From NCBI RefSeq assembly GCF_901709675.1, contig NC_051102.1:2773912-2837911 (forward strand): a stretch of 64,000 nt of DNA, read 5' to 3'. The translations under genes were made by a program, and so were the position numbers. Positions 10,801-21,900 of this stretch are shown here, piece by piece (the stretch's first letter is position 1; the number at the start of each line of letters is the position of its first letter). The notes beneath the pieces are model-generated. The model saw only the letters and a program-made list of their open reading frames with translations, had not been told where the DNA came from and ran no database searches. This DNA comes from Syngnathus acus (Eukaryota; Chordata; Actinopteri; Syngnathiformes; Syngnathidae).

Positions 10801-13800
10801 TTTTATAGCATTGCTTCTGGCAATGTTAGCTTCTGGTTTGTATTTTCCTCTGTTGCTTTCCCTTTAGCATTCTATTACCGCTGCGGTAATAATTAAGTAG
10901 TCACCTCTGAATATACTATATATCTATATATTTTTTTGTTACGCACGAAGGAAATGCTAACCTTGTCACTGATACAGAGCTTTAAATATTTGCAACACTG
11001 CAACCGTTTTATTTTGAATACACAAATGCACACTGGAAAGCATCACGTGAGTGTGTTTATAGGAAGTTGGCAACATTCATCTGCCCAATACTTCCCCTTG
11101 TCAAATTCCTCAAAAAAAATTGGCATGTTTGTGCCCATGTTTAAAGTCACCGTCTGACACACAACTTGATTTGAAGTCATGAGCTACAACAGATGTACAT
11201 TACAAATATCTCTTTCACTTAAATCTCATTTAGGAGCCTCCTTTTAAATTAGTAGTTCTGTAAAGTAACTTCGCAAAGCGAACCAACCCCCTGTGGGATT
11301 TTGCGTGCATGAAGACTTCCAAGTTTTACATATTTTATATATTTTATATATATCCCTTCCTGTTTTCAATTATAACCACATTGGCTCTTTCGTAAAGTAG
11401 GTCAAACCACAGTGAAGGCTGTCATGCGCTTCTAGAAAGATCCATGTTGCATAAGCTGCAGCTTCCTGTGTAATTGAAAATGTATTACTACAGTAATTAA
11501 TACATTACTAAAACCTATGTTGCAACAATGCACAGTTCAGTTATGAGCATTGAGCTTTTAGCATTTAGTAATCTTCAACAAAAACTAGTCTGTTCTGAAA
11601 TACTTTTTGTTTTTGAATGTCGTCATTCAATTTTACAAAACTCATAAATGGGAAGCAAAACAAAATACAGTACCGTAATTTTCGGACTATAAGTCGCACC
11701 GGAGTATAAGTCGCACCAGCCATAAAATGCCCAAAAAAGTGAAAAAAAACATATATATGTATATAAGTCGCTCCTGAGTATAAGTCGCCCCCCCCACCCA
11801 AACTATGAAAAAAACCGCGACTTATAGTCCGAAAATTACGGTAATTAACATAATAATCTGTGTAATAGTAATTTATTTGTTTATGTAGAGCTTTAAGGGG
11901 CGTGGAGTAAATCAGAGTTGGATTTAACCGTCATCATCTCATATCTCAAAAGTTGTCTTTTCTTTGTACTTGGCAAACAGACAAGGTTAGCATTTCCACT
12001 TTTAGCCCAGGAATTTTATGTAGCCTTCGCTTCCTGTGTTTTTTAGCACAGTATATTACGCCGGAAGCTTAAGAATACTCCTGCTTTTTATTTGTTGTTC
12101 TCGGCCCGGGACTGGAGTTTTGATCCGGTTCTCCTCTTTTCCGTATCCATAGTCTTTGGCTCATTTAATAACAACGAATAAAAGGGAGGGATGAATTGGT
12201 CACAAAGTGGGAATCTAATACTGTAAATGTAAAAACTAAATCAAATGGGAAGGGGGTGGGGTTTGGAGTTGGGGAAAGATGGAACCCTCCATTGCCAAAA
12301 AAGGGTTTTGGGTCGGGTGGGTGGATGTGACTGCTGCTTGTGTGTGACTGTGGTACAGAAAAGCCTGTGTCTATTTTAGGGCTTTACTGTAAAGCTTTCA
12401 CCCCTGCGTGATTGGGTGGGACATCCCCGCCATCTGAGCCCCCCATATCTGCAGGCTACTAGCTGCAGCGGGGAGGAGCTGGAGGAGCTTTGCCCCTCCC
12501 CCGTGAGTACACGCCATAGACGCTACCTTCTACTTCTTCCCTCTTTTTGTCTTCTGTTTTCTCCTCCTCCTCCTCTTCTTTATGTTCTTCTCTTCAACCG
12601 ACCTGCGTCATCATAGGGCTGTTGTACCGAGATGTTATCTGCTACTGAGCTCTCACTTGCTCTGCTCTTAGCTCTTCGATTACTGGCATCAACTGTTCTG
12701 CACTTCCAAATAGTACACACAATGGTCTGTTGATGCATTTTCAACTTCATTATGGACATGGTTTTTATGATAGCCTACCTGGAAAGAAAGACAGATGATG
12801 CTTTTATATTTAGGAAATAAAAGTCGACTAGGGGTTGAACCAATACGTCAGAATTGACGCTTGAAGTCGAGTAGCGCTAATAACATGTTTTGATGTTTAC
12901 AGAGGGTGAGTTTCAACTCATCCCTCTGCTAACGTCACCGGACTACTACAGCACTCTACACAGCAGCAAAATGTCCAGCCAACAACGCGATACTGTCGTC
13001 ATACACTGGCCAAGAGTACAAAAATAAGATGGTTGTGAAAGAGCATCGGGGTTTGGCTTGTCAGCTTTGGCTATTCCGATCGCCATTAATCTTAAATGAT
13101 TTATGTCGGCCTTGGCACTGGCGGTCAGGAATGAGGGCATTGGCATCAAGTGAATATTCGTGCTTGGTACTTAATTGCCAAGTCTAATATTGCATGGACA
13201 ACTGTGCGATTGAGAACTTTAATCGTCATCTGGATGGTCTCTTACGACACCATACGGATGATATATGTGGAAATATTTGACCAAAAATTAGACCCATAGT
13301 GAAAGCACAAATGACATCAAAACGAAAATAAATACTAGATTATTGGATGTTTTTTTGGGGGGGGCAACATGTTCGTTGAAGATTAAAACATGCTAGGCTA
13401 ACACCAACGGTAATTACCACAGTGATTAGCATAATGCTGAGTTGTATTTCTACTAATTTGCTTTTATTTATTTATTACTTTACATCAAGCTATGTCCCAA
13501 CTGTGGCGCGGAAAAAAAAACCAAAAACGTAAGGACAGCTGTACTTATTTGACTCGACTTTCATCACGTATCGACTTAAAAAAAAATCTTAAGTCGTTCA
13601 GCCCCTACTTTCAACATTAGTCCTGTTGAACAATGGGGGTATCTCCTCCAAACCTAATTTTGTTTCTGTGTACTGTGTTCTGCTGTAGCAGGTTTTGTTG
13701 GCTGAACTTGTTACTGTCACAAGTGACTTGGCATACGTCTTAACCAACTAACTGCTAAATGTACCAGCGAGAGAAGACAAGCCAATGACATCACTAAGAT

Positions 13801-14913
13801 GTGGTGTTGAGTTCTTTGGGGGGGGGGGAAGACAAGAATAATAACTCTAAGAGACTGTGAACTTTACAAACTCTTTCACTAATGAAAAGTATTAGAAATT
13901 TCAAATTGGCATTATATAACACTAGGGCATGAAGATAAATTAAAAGACGTACACATCTGCTGTATTCTTGCTTTGGCATTAGCCGTGAAGCACTTGAAAT
14001 GAAACGGCTCTATTTTCTGCATGTGTAGCAAAGATATACAATCTGTGCGACTCTATTTTTAAGACAATTAGTATTACAAAAGCAAATCCAGTGCTTTTGG
14101 TAGTGTAGTATAAACTGTGTTGGGGGATAATATCATGCGGTATTTCCAACGGACTCTATGTCTGTCTAATCTTCATTGCTCTTTTTTAGGGTTCACAGCC
14201 ATCACAGCCACCAACCCCATTTGGCTGATAAAGACCCGCATGCAACTGGACTCCAGGTGAGGAGCTTTAACCTGCATAAAAAGCAGCAGCGGACATTGTT
14301 TTGTCCTAATGAGTTCCTTTTCGTTCTGGTCATGACCGCAGGAACCGGGGCGAACGCCGCATGAACGCGTTTGACTGCGTTCGGAGGGTATACCAGATGG
14401 ACGGCTTGCGAGGTTTTTACAAGGGCATGTCGGCGTCATACGCAGGCATCTCCGAGACGGTTATCCATTTTGTCATCTATGAAAGCATCAAACGTAAGCT
14501 GCTACAGTCGAGGGCTCAAACCAGCATGGAAGGCGAGGAGGAGTCTGTCAAAGACGCCTCAGACTTTGTTGGCATGATGCTCGCTGCGGCCACTTCCAAG
14601 ACCTGTGCCACCACCATTGCATATCCCCACGGTAATGAATCAAGGCTCTTTCTCACTTTATACATTTACACCACTTTTAATACTCATGAAAGCATCTTTA
14701 TCCTACTCTCCAACCGCAGAGGTCATCCGCACAAGGCTACGAGAAGAGGGCACCAAGTACCGTTCCTTCTTCCAAACTCTGCTGACCGTACCCAAAGAGG
14801 AAGGTTACCGGGCGCTATACCGCGGCCTCACCACGCACCTTGTCAGACAGATTCCCAACACGGCCCTCATGATGTGCACCTATGAAGTGGTTGTCTACCT
14901 GTTTGGCCGTTAG
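4312..14913 (+). CDS. slc25a36: Mitochondrial pyrimidine nucleotide carrier SLC25A36 (7 exons, 311 aa)
   Basis: This inner-membrane carrier of the SLC25 family exchanges pyrimidine (and guanine) nucleotides between cytosol and matrix for mitochondrial DNA and RNA synthesis. Joined exons are 4312-4352, 5930-6094, 7669-7746, 9094-9194, 14190-14256, 14342-14631 and 14720-14913. All introns are GT-AG, phases agree throughout, and the product is 311 aa, the human length. Three carrier repeats are visible: PLEVVK at residues 26-31, PIWLIK at 138-143 (Trp in place of the acidic residue, as in the SLC25A33/36 branch) and PHEVIR at 246-251. The start [11 protein letters not shown] and the C-terminal region match SLC25A36 better than SLC25A33, as I recall those sequences. 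I cannot tell whether this is the teleost 'a' or 'b' copy. The next gene, spsb4, is also its neighbour in human. Confidence 0.96.
4353..5929 (+). other. slc25a36 intron 1
   Basis: GT-AG intron. Besides the ATCT microsatellite at 4736-4814 and its retroposon-like flank, I see no repeat ends and no exon. Confidence 0.85.
4664..4814 (+). repeat. (ATCT)n microsatellite with retroposon-like flank
   Basis: About 20 ATCT units (4736-4814) follow ATTCAGAGTTGTAGCTCTA and GTTATAGGTCATAT. The same two words precede the ATCT array at 18271, so the microsatellite probably grew from the 3' tail of a dispersed element. Confidence 0.85.
5930..6094 (+). CDS. slc25a36: slc25a36 coding exon 2
   Basis: 165 bp after acceptor TTTACAG, ending CTCAA|GTAAGG. 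Carries the first carrier signature [10 protein letters not shown], then the loop ending GPLHCLK. Confidence 0.95.
6095..7668 (+). other. slc25a36 intron 2
   Basis: AT-rich GT-AG intron of 1.57 kb. I see no intact mobile element, RNA gene or extra exon in it. Confidence 0.85.
7669..7746 (+). CDS. slc25a36: slc25a36 coding exon 3
   Basis: 78 bp after CTCTGCAG, ending TCAAG|GTATGA. Encodes [20 protein letters not shown] and the start of the GVAPSR loop into transmembrane helix 2. Confidence 0.95.
7747..9093 (+). other. slc25a36 intron 3
   Basis: GT-AG intron of 1.35 kb, AT-rich. A tRNA-like B-box word GGTTTGAGTCC at about 8857 has no matching tRNA fold around it. Nothing else is recognisable. 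Confidence 0.8.
9094..9194 (+). CDS. slc25a36: slc25a36 coding exon 4
   Basis: 101 bp after TTTACTATAG, ending GGCAG|GTAACC. Encodes [16 protein letters not shown] through [11 protein letters not shown], covering helix 2 and the start of helix 3. Confidence 0.95.
10662..10722 (+). other. Exon-like GC-rich island in slc25a36 intron 4
   Basis: 61 bp bounded by acceptor CTGTCTGTATAG and donor CAG|GTAGCA in very AT-rich surroundings. The incoming phase stays open, but 61 is not a multiple of three, so inclusion shifts exon 5 into a quick stop. It would act as a poison exon if used. A near-match to the CTCF core (10 of 12 positions, GGCCCCCAGTGG) overlaps it, so it may be a protein-binding site instead. 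Confidence 0.3.
11671..11843. mobile_element. 173-bp MITE with perfect 27-bp inverted ends
   Basis: Ends at 11671-11697 and 11817-11843 are exact complements over 27 bp, beginning TACCGTAATTTTCGGACTAT. Internal copies of TATAAGTCGC recur. If the outer TA is the target duplication the element is 169 bp and Tc1/mariner-like; the class is my inference. No coding capacity. Confidence 0.9.
12455..12502 (+). other. Possible 48-bp cassette exon in slc25a36 intron 4
   Basis: Lies between CCATATCTGCAG and donor CCC|GTGAGT in a GC-rich patch. Its length is a multiple of three, but in the incoming phase the third codon is TAG, so inclusion would truncate the carrier after residue 130. It could be a regulated poison exon or chance splice motifs. 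Confidence 0.3.
12829..13607. mobile_element. hAT-like non-autonomous element
   Basis: The ends TAGGGGTTGAAC and GTTCAGCCCCTA form an 11/12 inverted repeat of the type seen in fish hAT elements, about 780 bp apart. GTCGA / TCGAC words are mirrored just inside. The flanking 8 bases match only partly, so the target duplication has decayed. A 67-codon minus frame at 12946-13149 is not recognised. Confidence 0.65.
14190..14256 (+). CDS. slc25a36: slc25a36 coding exon 5
   Basis: 67 bp after CTTTTTTAG, ending TCCAG|GTGAGG. Encodes the second carrier signature within [20 protein letters not shown]. Confidence 0.95.
14342..14631 (+). CDS. slc25a36: slc25a36 coding exon 6
   Basis: 290 bp after TGACCGCAG, ending CCACG|GTAATG. 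It is the largest exon and carries [20 protein letters not shown] (helix 4 region), a charged linker rich in Glu, and the helix 5 segment up to IAYPH. Confidence 0.95.
14720..14913 (+). CDS. slc25a36: slc25a36 coding exon 7 with stop
   Basis: 194 bp after CAACCGCAG. Encodes the third signature (PHEVIRTR completed across the junction), the [17 protein letters not shown] region and the C-terminal helix, ending VVVYLFGR and TAG. Confidence 0.96.
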
Positions 14914-16442
14914 CTCCCACGGCTCTGCTCCTTCCACTGTGTACAGACTCAAAAAACCTAAGCCTTTTGCTGAGAAGTAAATGAAGACCAAAGGAAAAGC
15001 GAAGAAGTTGAAATGGACCAGAAAGTACAGCCGAGTTATTTATGAAACAGCCCCTTGGTATCATTTCAACCTCTAGACTGCTAGTTCCTGTCCTTAGGTT
15101 ATCTGAAGAGAGAGATTGCTGAATGTTGCCTTGGATAAGAGATGTGTCGCCTGAACAAAAGGAGAACAGAGCACAATTCAGTGGCCTTAAGTGTTGATTC
15201 TACGAATGATGGCTGAATCGCCGCTTTTCATTCCTGTCGAGAACATTTCGGAAGGGCGAATGTTTGAACTGCAGTTTGCAGGAAAGGTGACAACAAAATA
15301 TGTGGTGATGTATGTACACGGTTTGGGATTCGCAAATCCTCTTATTCAAAGATTTTTTAGTTTTTGAATTTATTTTGTAATTTTCGGAACCCATGTGCTC
15401 TTTTTGTTCCCATGTACAGTGGTGTCTTGAGAAAGAGGGCATAAAAAATATCCCTATTATTATTAGACTGCATTGTTTTTAAATTGCATGATTTAAAGCC
15501 TACATACTGAAAACTTTTTTTTAGTCAACAGAGGGTCTACAACAAATGCGGACCAATTTAAAATGACAAAATGAACTACTACACCTCACCTCAGAAATAG
15601 CCAATTTGAATTATGATCCGACAAGGTGTCTACAGCCTAGCCATATGCTAATGTGCATAATCAGAAGATTACATTATTGAGGCCAGATTGCTGAAAAGTG
15701 AATTGAGTTCAATGTCACTTCAAATTTTTGTCACAGCAATATGATCCACCAAACGATAGCCTCCCTCTCGAAAAACTCAAGACACCACTATCTCGAAACC
15801 ATCATCAAGTTAAGGAGCTTAATTTAGATAAAAGTAACGAATTTGCTCTCGTCTCGTGTTGTCTTCAGGCAATTACAGCACAATATATCCCCCTAATGGG
15901 GTGCCATTTCCTTGCAGATTTGAGAGCAGGGTTCACTGTTGTATTTTGAAGAAGAAAAAAAACAAACAAAAAAATTAGCACTATATGCACATGTAGTCCA
16001 GTTTAAGAGAGTTGTAAGAGTTGATGAATGTTTGTCCAAGGTTCAATGTCAGCGGAATGGTTTCTTTTTGAAGGAGTATCTTGCTTTTATCCCTACTCCC
16101 TTATCTTTACACATAAACGATGACTTCAAATATTCCCCTTGAAGCACTGGATCCCGCGGAAATACAAATACTACTTGAAATGGCCAATCACCTCGTAAAG
16201 GATAGGGGGGGGAAATTCAGACTTTCCTTTTCCTTTGGTTTTGTTTGGCTTTGCCTCTGTGATCCAGTGCCTCGTCGTGACATTAAGATCTGAGTTCAAG
16301 GCCAAGTTGAATTCTTTATGAGTCAAAAAGTACCAAAATGACCTGTCACCCAAAATCAAATGAGAAAATAGTTTATCCCACCAGAACCCAAATTGTGTAG
16401 ATGTCATGTGTTTACCACAGGCAGTGTAGAATCTGCATGTGT

Positions 16443-16448
16443 AATAAA
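16443..16448 (+). terminator. Candidate polyadenylation signal, slc25a36 (proximal)
   Basis: AATAAA 1.5 kb after the stop codon, in GTAATAAATAACTAC. A proximal site is plausible but unproven. Confidence 0.35.
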
Positions 16449-16796
16449 TAACTACTAAAAGATTTCCCACCCTGACACTAACTTTTAATTTAGCAAGACA
16501 GTGCGACTGGGAGTGTGGAAGAGCCTCTGTGCAAAATGCACAGGTGCCATTTCCTCTGCCGCATCACTTCTTCCTTCCTTTGGCTTCCAGCCGAGCCGAT
16601 AACATGCACTTTTGTGGCCTTTTTAAGGCTTGTGCTTTGCATTTTATTGTGTGGACACTTGAGTTGTGTACATTGTAAAAGAAGACAAAAATGTATATTT
16701 AAAAAAAAAAAAAAAAAAAAGTATTTTGCGCTACTGCTCTTATAGCAAATATATTGTACAGTATTGAGTTCTCTGTAGTTGTGATTCATACCCCGT

Positions 16797-16815
16797 TGTG
16801 TGTGTGTGTGTGTGG

Positions 16816-16843
<28 letters not shown>
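16797..16843. repeat. (TG)n microsatellite
   Basis: A TG run with one TGGG interruption, in the probable 3' UTR of slc25a36. It gives rise to the His-Thr-rich minus-strand frame across 16490-16936, which is not a gene. Confidence 0.95.
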
Positions 16844-16846
<3 letters not shown>

Positions 16847-17756
16847 ATAAGAATACTGTATATGCATATCGGTTTTTTTTGTCTGCGTACGAGTTGCTGC
16901 AACTTTCCCCTCCCAATTTTGTGCAATTGACATCAATTGTGTTTGACTGATTTCTTGTCTTTTTTTTTAACGCTAAGCATTAATACTTCATGCTGCAGGG
17001 CAATTACTTTCAGTCACATTTTCAGCCGATTTTGTTTTCATTGAAGTAATTTCTTTCTCAGTAATGCTGGAATGATGTCATAATTTGAGTTGTTTACATA
17101 CTTATGTTGGAGTCTGAGCAATACGCTTATTTGAAAGTGTTATATACATTGTGAATGTTGAAAAAGTTGTGTAATTCCTTTAAATTAATTTAAGATGTTC
17201 TAGGGATGCGAAAACTATTCTTCAAAATGATTATCCTTAATTAACCAGACCATATTCTCCCATAGGTAAAAACAAAGTAGGCATGGCATCATGCAAAAAA
17301 AAAAAAAAAAGCTTTTCCTCACCTCATAGATTGCCCATTTCCCTTGAAAACAGAAATGCAAGGAACCAAACTTATTTATGCATGATTTCCCGTGAGTACT
17401 ATTCAACATTTACTGCAGTATTGTTACAGAGGCGAGCAAAGCCCTTCATTGTTACTTGGAATTATTTTGAATTTTCTCTCTGGTGACATGTGTTAGGGTT
17501 AACAGTTGCAAAGTTAACAACAAACAAAAAAAAACTTTTTTTTTTTAACATTCATGTGTTCATCAACGACACTAATAGAGTTTGTCTTTTGCTCCGTTAT
17601 AGTATAATACTATGAAGGTCAGTTAACAAAATGTGACATACACAAACTGGACACGTGATTTTTCATATTTTATTTGAAATTCTGTTTCATTTCCATGTAT
17701 GCAATTGAACGGTATTACCTGTATTTGTGGACAGGGTGCTAAAGATGTTTTTTTTT

Positions 17757-17777
17757 GGGGGGGGGGGGGGGGGGGGG
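17757..17777. repeat. 21-base G homopolymer
   Basis: Follows a T run. Could form a quadruplex on this strand or reflect a polymerase slip in assembly. Confidence 0.9.
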
Positions 17778-17829
17778 TAGCCCAATCACTGTTTTTGTTT
17801 GTTTGTTTTTTGTTACTAAAACGAAAGAA

Positions 17830-17835
17830 AATAAA
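17830..17835 (+). terminator. Candidate polyadenylation signal, slc25a36 (distal)
   Basis: AATAAA followed within 30 bases by a T/G-rich stretch (TTTGTTGTTGTTATTGG), the usual layout of a vertebrate cleavage site. Confidence 0.45.
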
Positions 17836-18023
17836 GATGATTGTGAAAAGAAAAGCTTTGTTGTTGTTATTGGACACAATGTCAACATAAATGAATGCTC
17901 ACCCCCTTTTCAGTATACGTACACTAGATTTTATTTTAAACTCGTATGGTAGTATTCTTTAGAACTATTTGTGCTAGGAATTCATTTCTGTGTACTCATC
18001 GTATTGTTGCAAAATTGCCACGT

Positions 18024-18058
18024 TTGTGTGTGTGTGTGTGTGTGTGTGGGGGGGGGGG
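18024..18058. repeat. (TG)n then poly(G) tract
   Basis: About 12 TG units run straight into 10-11 G. Confidence 0.9.
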
Positions 18059-18215
18059 TAGTAATTAATTAGTAGTGTAGTATGCCATGAAAATATTATT
18101 CTAAAGGGGAAAAGTGTTGAACATTTGAGGTCCTTGCAGCTAGTGTATTTACCGAATATCGCCACTAAGGGGAGACCGACTTCTTTTGTCTACTTTTTTG
18201 CGCCCTATTTTTTTT

Positions 18216-18374
<159 letters not shown>

Positions 18375-18720
18375 GATACTTGAGTATTTTTTAATATTAT
18401 GCTAATTAACCAACTCAATTAACTCTTCCTGAAATAATTTGTTGGGGTCTACCTTTCCTTTTTACTTTGGTCGGAGTAATATTGACTAACAGTATTCTTA
18501 CTTGAATACAATTTTTGGCCACTCTTGCCTTTGTGCTTGGTTGTAAAAAGTACAATCTTGTACTGGAATTTGTAAATGCGCCTGCCATTTGAGCGAGTGT
18601 ACGTACTCTAAGGTAATTTATGACTTTTTTTTTCAACATTACAAATATTAGCACGCTCTGATTCACTCGAAGTTTTCAATTTGGCGGACTTTATGGTAAC
18701 CCATAAACATAGCATCATGG

Positions 18721-18968
18721 CCTCAGCCAATAGTGTGATGGCTGCCACGGTGGACGCGGCCAATCAGCGCGCTAGTTGCTGAGTTAATGGCCACACATAG
18801 TCGGGGTTTGGCCATTCGGCTTCCTCAAGCTATCATTCAACTGCAACAAAGAAACAGCAGCCAGTCGCTTGTTGTTAACACCGCTGGAATAACATCGTGC
18901 CCATTAACGGCGAAGAGGAGAAGACCCAGAAACGTGACGTTTTGAGACGAGTTGAGGTTCTTCGTGCG
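18721..18968 (+). promoter_or_regulatory. Candidate promoter and non-coding first exon (spsb4?)
   Basis: A GC-richer patch holds two CCAAT boxes (GCCAATAG near 18727, GGCCAATCAGCGC near 18759). A stretch ending GTGCG|GTAAGTTT, a strong donor at 18969, follows ~200 bp later. Nothing in it codes convincingly. The next downstream acceptor with a plus-strand coding exon is at 40192 (spsb4), so it may be a distal 5' exon of that gene. It could also start a non-coding transcript. Confidence 0.45.
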
Positions 18969-18974
18969 GTAAGT

Positions 18975-21900
18975 TTCTGTTTACAGTGGCTGAGTACCAG
19001 TGTGTATCATGTGTATTTGATCCCCTTTGTTTTGATGATGTTTGTAATTCAGTGATGATCATGAGACACGCACTCTTGTAAATTCAGCCGTAATTTTACT
19101 AGGTTTTTTTTATAACTCGCTTCTCATGCCACCTTAACGTGTCCTTTGCGTTAGACATTTACGAGATGTAAAGTTCAATGAAGCTAAACTGGAAAACATT
19201 TGTACTCCGTGGACTACAGTGTATATATAGCCTTCAAGGTCCCCCATCCTTTAGTGTCTTTGTGAATCCCAAGCTGATAAGCAAACATGTACTGTATTTT
19301 TCATTGTGCTCCCTCGATCCACCTGTTCAAATAAGAGGAAAGGTGCACAAACAATACAGAGTCCTTCTCACAAGTACTACTACACAGGTGTTAATTGAAC
19401 AATTTGTAGTTGGAACCGAACTGCACCTTCCTGAGAGTTGTATTTTGTCTTTGTAATGTTGCTAACGATCTGTTTAAATTATTTCTAGATGCATAAAGTT
19501 TGGATACTACTTTTGGATCATACAGGTGCCTTATATTAGGGCTGTACACAGGGGTGTAGCTAGAAATTGTTCTGTGGGGTGGCCAGGGTCACATAACATC
19601 TCATTGAAGGGTGGCCATACGTGAGCACACACATCGTTCACACTTTCAATGAGGATTTGGTTTGTAATATCATGGTGGCACACGTCTGCAATCTGACCCT
19701 TCGGATTCGTAAACAAATTTGCCTCCTGTGCACAATACACTTCAAGGATGGAATCAGTCCTCGCACTGCTAGAAGTGATCAGGTTCCTCTGCGGCTACCT
19801 TGACATTTATTTCACATTCTATATGAGGTGGCGACAAGGGCACATAAAGAAGGCAGTAAAGGGGTTAGGCCGAAGGAGAGGAAAGAAGAGCAGATGGCCA
19901 TCGAGTGCAAAAGAGAAGATTTAGAAATCGTGTGGATAAAATGGTGCGAATAAGATATGAAAGCGGAATAAGGTGATTGGGACTCGACCACACCCATATA
20001 AGTGTGTGTGTGTCTCTGCTTGATGGATGGCCCATCGTGATCGGGGGATGGGGGACTGAAAATGGAGGAGGAGCGTTGAAATTGTGACAAGGTGTCGGTC
20101 AGTACTGGAGATCAGCTGCTTTCCAGCTCCAACCCTTTCACCATCTTCCTTTCACTACCACTTATCACCCGTCTCCTTCTTTTGTAAAACCAGCAAAACA
20201 TTTCTTCCTCACTCCAGCACAACTTAATAGCAATGTCCTTCGCGTCCTCATCATCGCTGCGACCTTTACCGATCCGTTCCACCTCCTTCTCAACACATTC
20301 AAAGCACTTCAAAACTCTTCTTCTAATCATTCAACCTTCACCTTTTCAAATTTTTATCTTCACCGCTGGAGTGCTATGATTTCCACTTACCTGCCTGCAA
20401 GACCTAAGCGCTATCGTTTGTGGACTTCCAGAGAATACACTTGATTTTCCCGCACTATATTAGATTTTTAAGCAATTCTTTTAAAGCGGTGCATGTAGAA
20501 ATATACTAATCCATGCTTTTATTAAATCTCATTTGGAGTGTATCGTACTACTTCATACGTAAGGGCATATCCATGAAAGGCAGGAAATAAAATGACTGAC
20601 GGCTAATATGTAAACTCACTCTGGATTTAACCCATTAAATCTCACACACCAAGTACACAAGTATATTTGACTTTCTATTTTTACCCTCTTGATGCTTATG
20701 AGTCCCCCCCCCCAATCCACTGTCATTATTTTTAATGATTTAATTTCTCCCACCTCCTGCTGCGTTTGTTGTATGCCACAGGAAGCAGGCTCAAAGATCA
20801 TATCCAGCAAAGGCCGGAAATTAGACTCAGTCGAAGTGCATATGATCAGCACGATTAATGTCGGATGCTGAGATTCATGTTGTGATGAGGAAAGTATGGA
20901 AGGTCTGTACGTCTAACCAACGTCATCACTGATCAATTTGTTTCTGGCAAAAGTCTGAAAATCCTTCCTATATTGCCGGCTCTTTTTATTGCCAAACAAA
21001 TGTGTTTGTTCTACCGCCAGATCGAGAAAAGCCGTGTATTGATCCCGTTCTGTTTCGAGCTGCTGAGTCCCGGAGGCTCAAAGGTGCATTACCCTCCAAC
21101 CCGCGGATGCCAGTACATCCCCTCCTGCCCGTGACGTTTTTCACATTCGCTTTTCCACAAATGGAACGCGGATGGCGTGCAGTTTTGGAGCGTGTCTTTT
21201 GCCCTTGCAGTGTTGAATTAAGTCCCCCTGCTGGGCTTGGCTCCAGAGTCAGCGTGGGTGGCTACATACTGCCACTCAATAAATGTTTGATATGATTAGT
21301 TCCATCTAAGTGACTGATCCTCCTCTTTTACCAAAACGTGTAAACTAGTGTTATAAACCAGTTTGCCACGGCAGCCATTGTAGTTTAACACATCGTTTTT
21401 GTCCCAAGTGTTTGTTTTTTTCTTCACCATAGCGAAGTGCTAACAAGCTATGGGACCGCTGTGTATGCGTGAGTCCTGAAGCAGCTGACTCATTGCAATG
21501 ACACAACAATTTAGGTAATCCTGAAATTAACGCCACTATGAGTGAACAGATTTCCTCAGACGTTTCTGCTTACTCTGTGCTTTCGGGTCCAGATTGCCAC
21601 TGCTCACTTCTTAGCATATTTGATGTGCACAAGTCATCTGAGGACAGGTCGTAACCTGGCCTGTTCTCTAAAGACACCACCTTCTCATGCCAATACAGAT
21701 TTTCATGTCCGCTACAACATTACATGTGGTTTGGCTCCCGGATAAACCCAATCATTCCCTTGTGACGTTTTCTTCTGAGCAGATGGAATGTGTGAATCAG
21801 CTTGTGGTTCCTACACAGTGAGCTCATTTACATATAAATGATGGCAGTTTCGAAGTTGGCGAGCGCTTGCTTATTTTGTTGTCTGTGTGTTTGTACGTGT

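Larger units (their letters stand above)
9195..14189 (+). other. slc25a36 intron 4 (5 kb)
   Basis: The largest intron of the gene. It holds a MITE at 11671-11843, a hAT-like element at 12829-13607 and two GC-rich exon-like islands (10662-10722, 12455-12502). The rest is AT-rich with homopolymer runs. Confidence 0.85.
14914..17850 (+). other. slc25a36: slc25a36 3' UTR (probable extent)
   Basis: No new gene begins here, and two canonical AATAAA signals follow (16443-16448 and 17830-17835). The second has a T/G-rich downstream stretch. Human SLC25A36 also has a long 3' UTR, as I recall. A poly(A) run at 16701-16720 and a TG repeat at 16797-16843 lie within. The true end cannot be fixed without transcripts. 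Confidence 0.5.

Noticed and set aside
14361-14885. 174-codon plus-strand frame as a separate gene
   Set aside because: It is slc25a36 exon 6 read through into intron 6; splice sites and phase show the true structure.
16490-16936. 148-codon minus-strand frame with His-Thr repeats
   Set aside because: Driven by the TG microsatellite and the poly(A) run inside the slc25a36 3' UTR.
19541-19700. Possible hAT element starting CAGGGGTGTAGCTAG
   Set aside because: Only one end is visible; no inverted partner or target duplication found nearby, so mentioned only in the region note.
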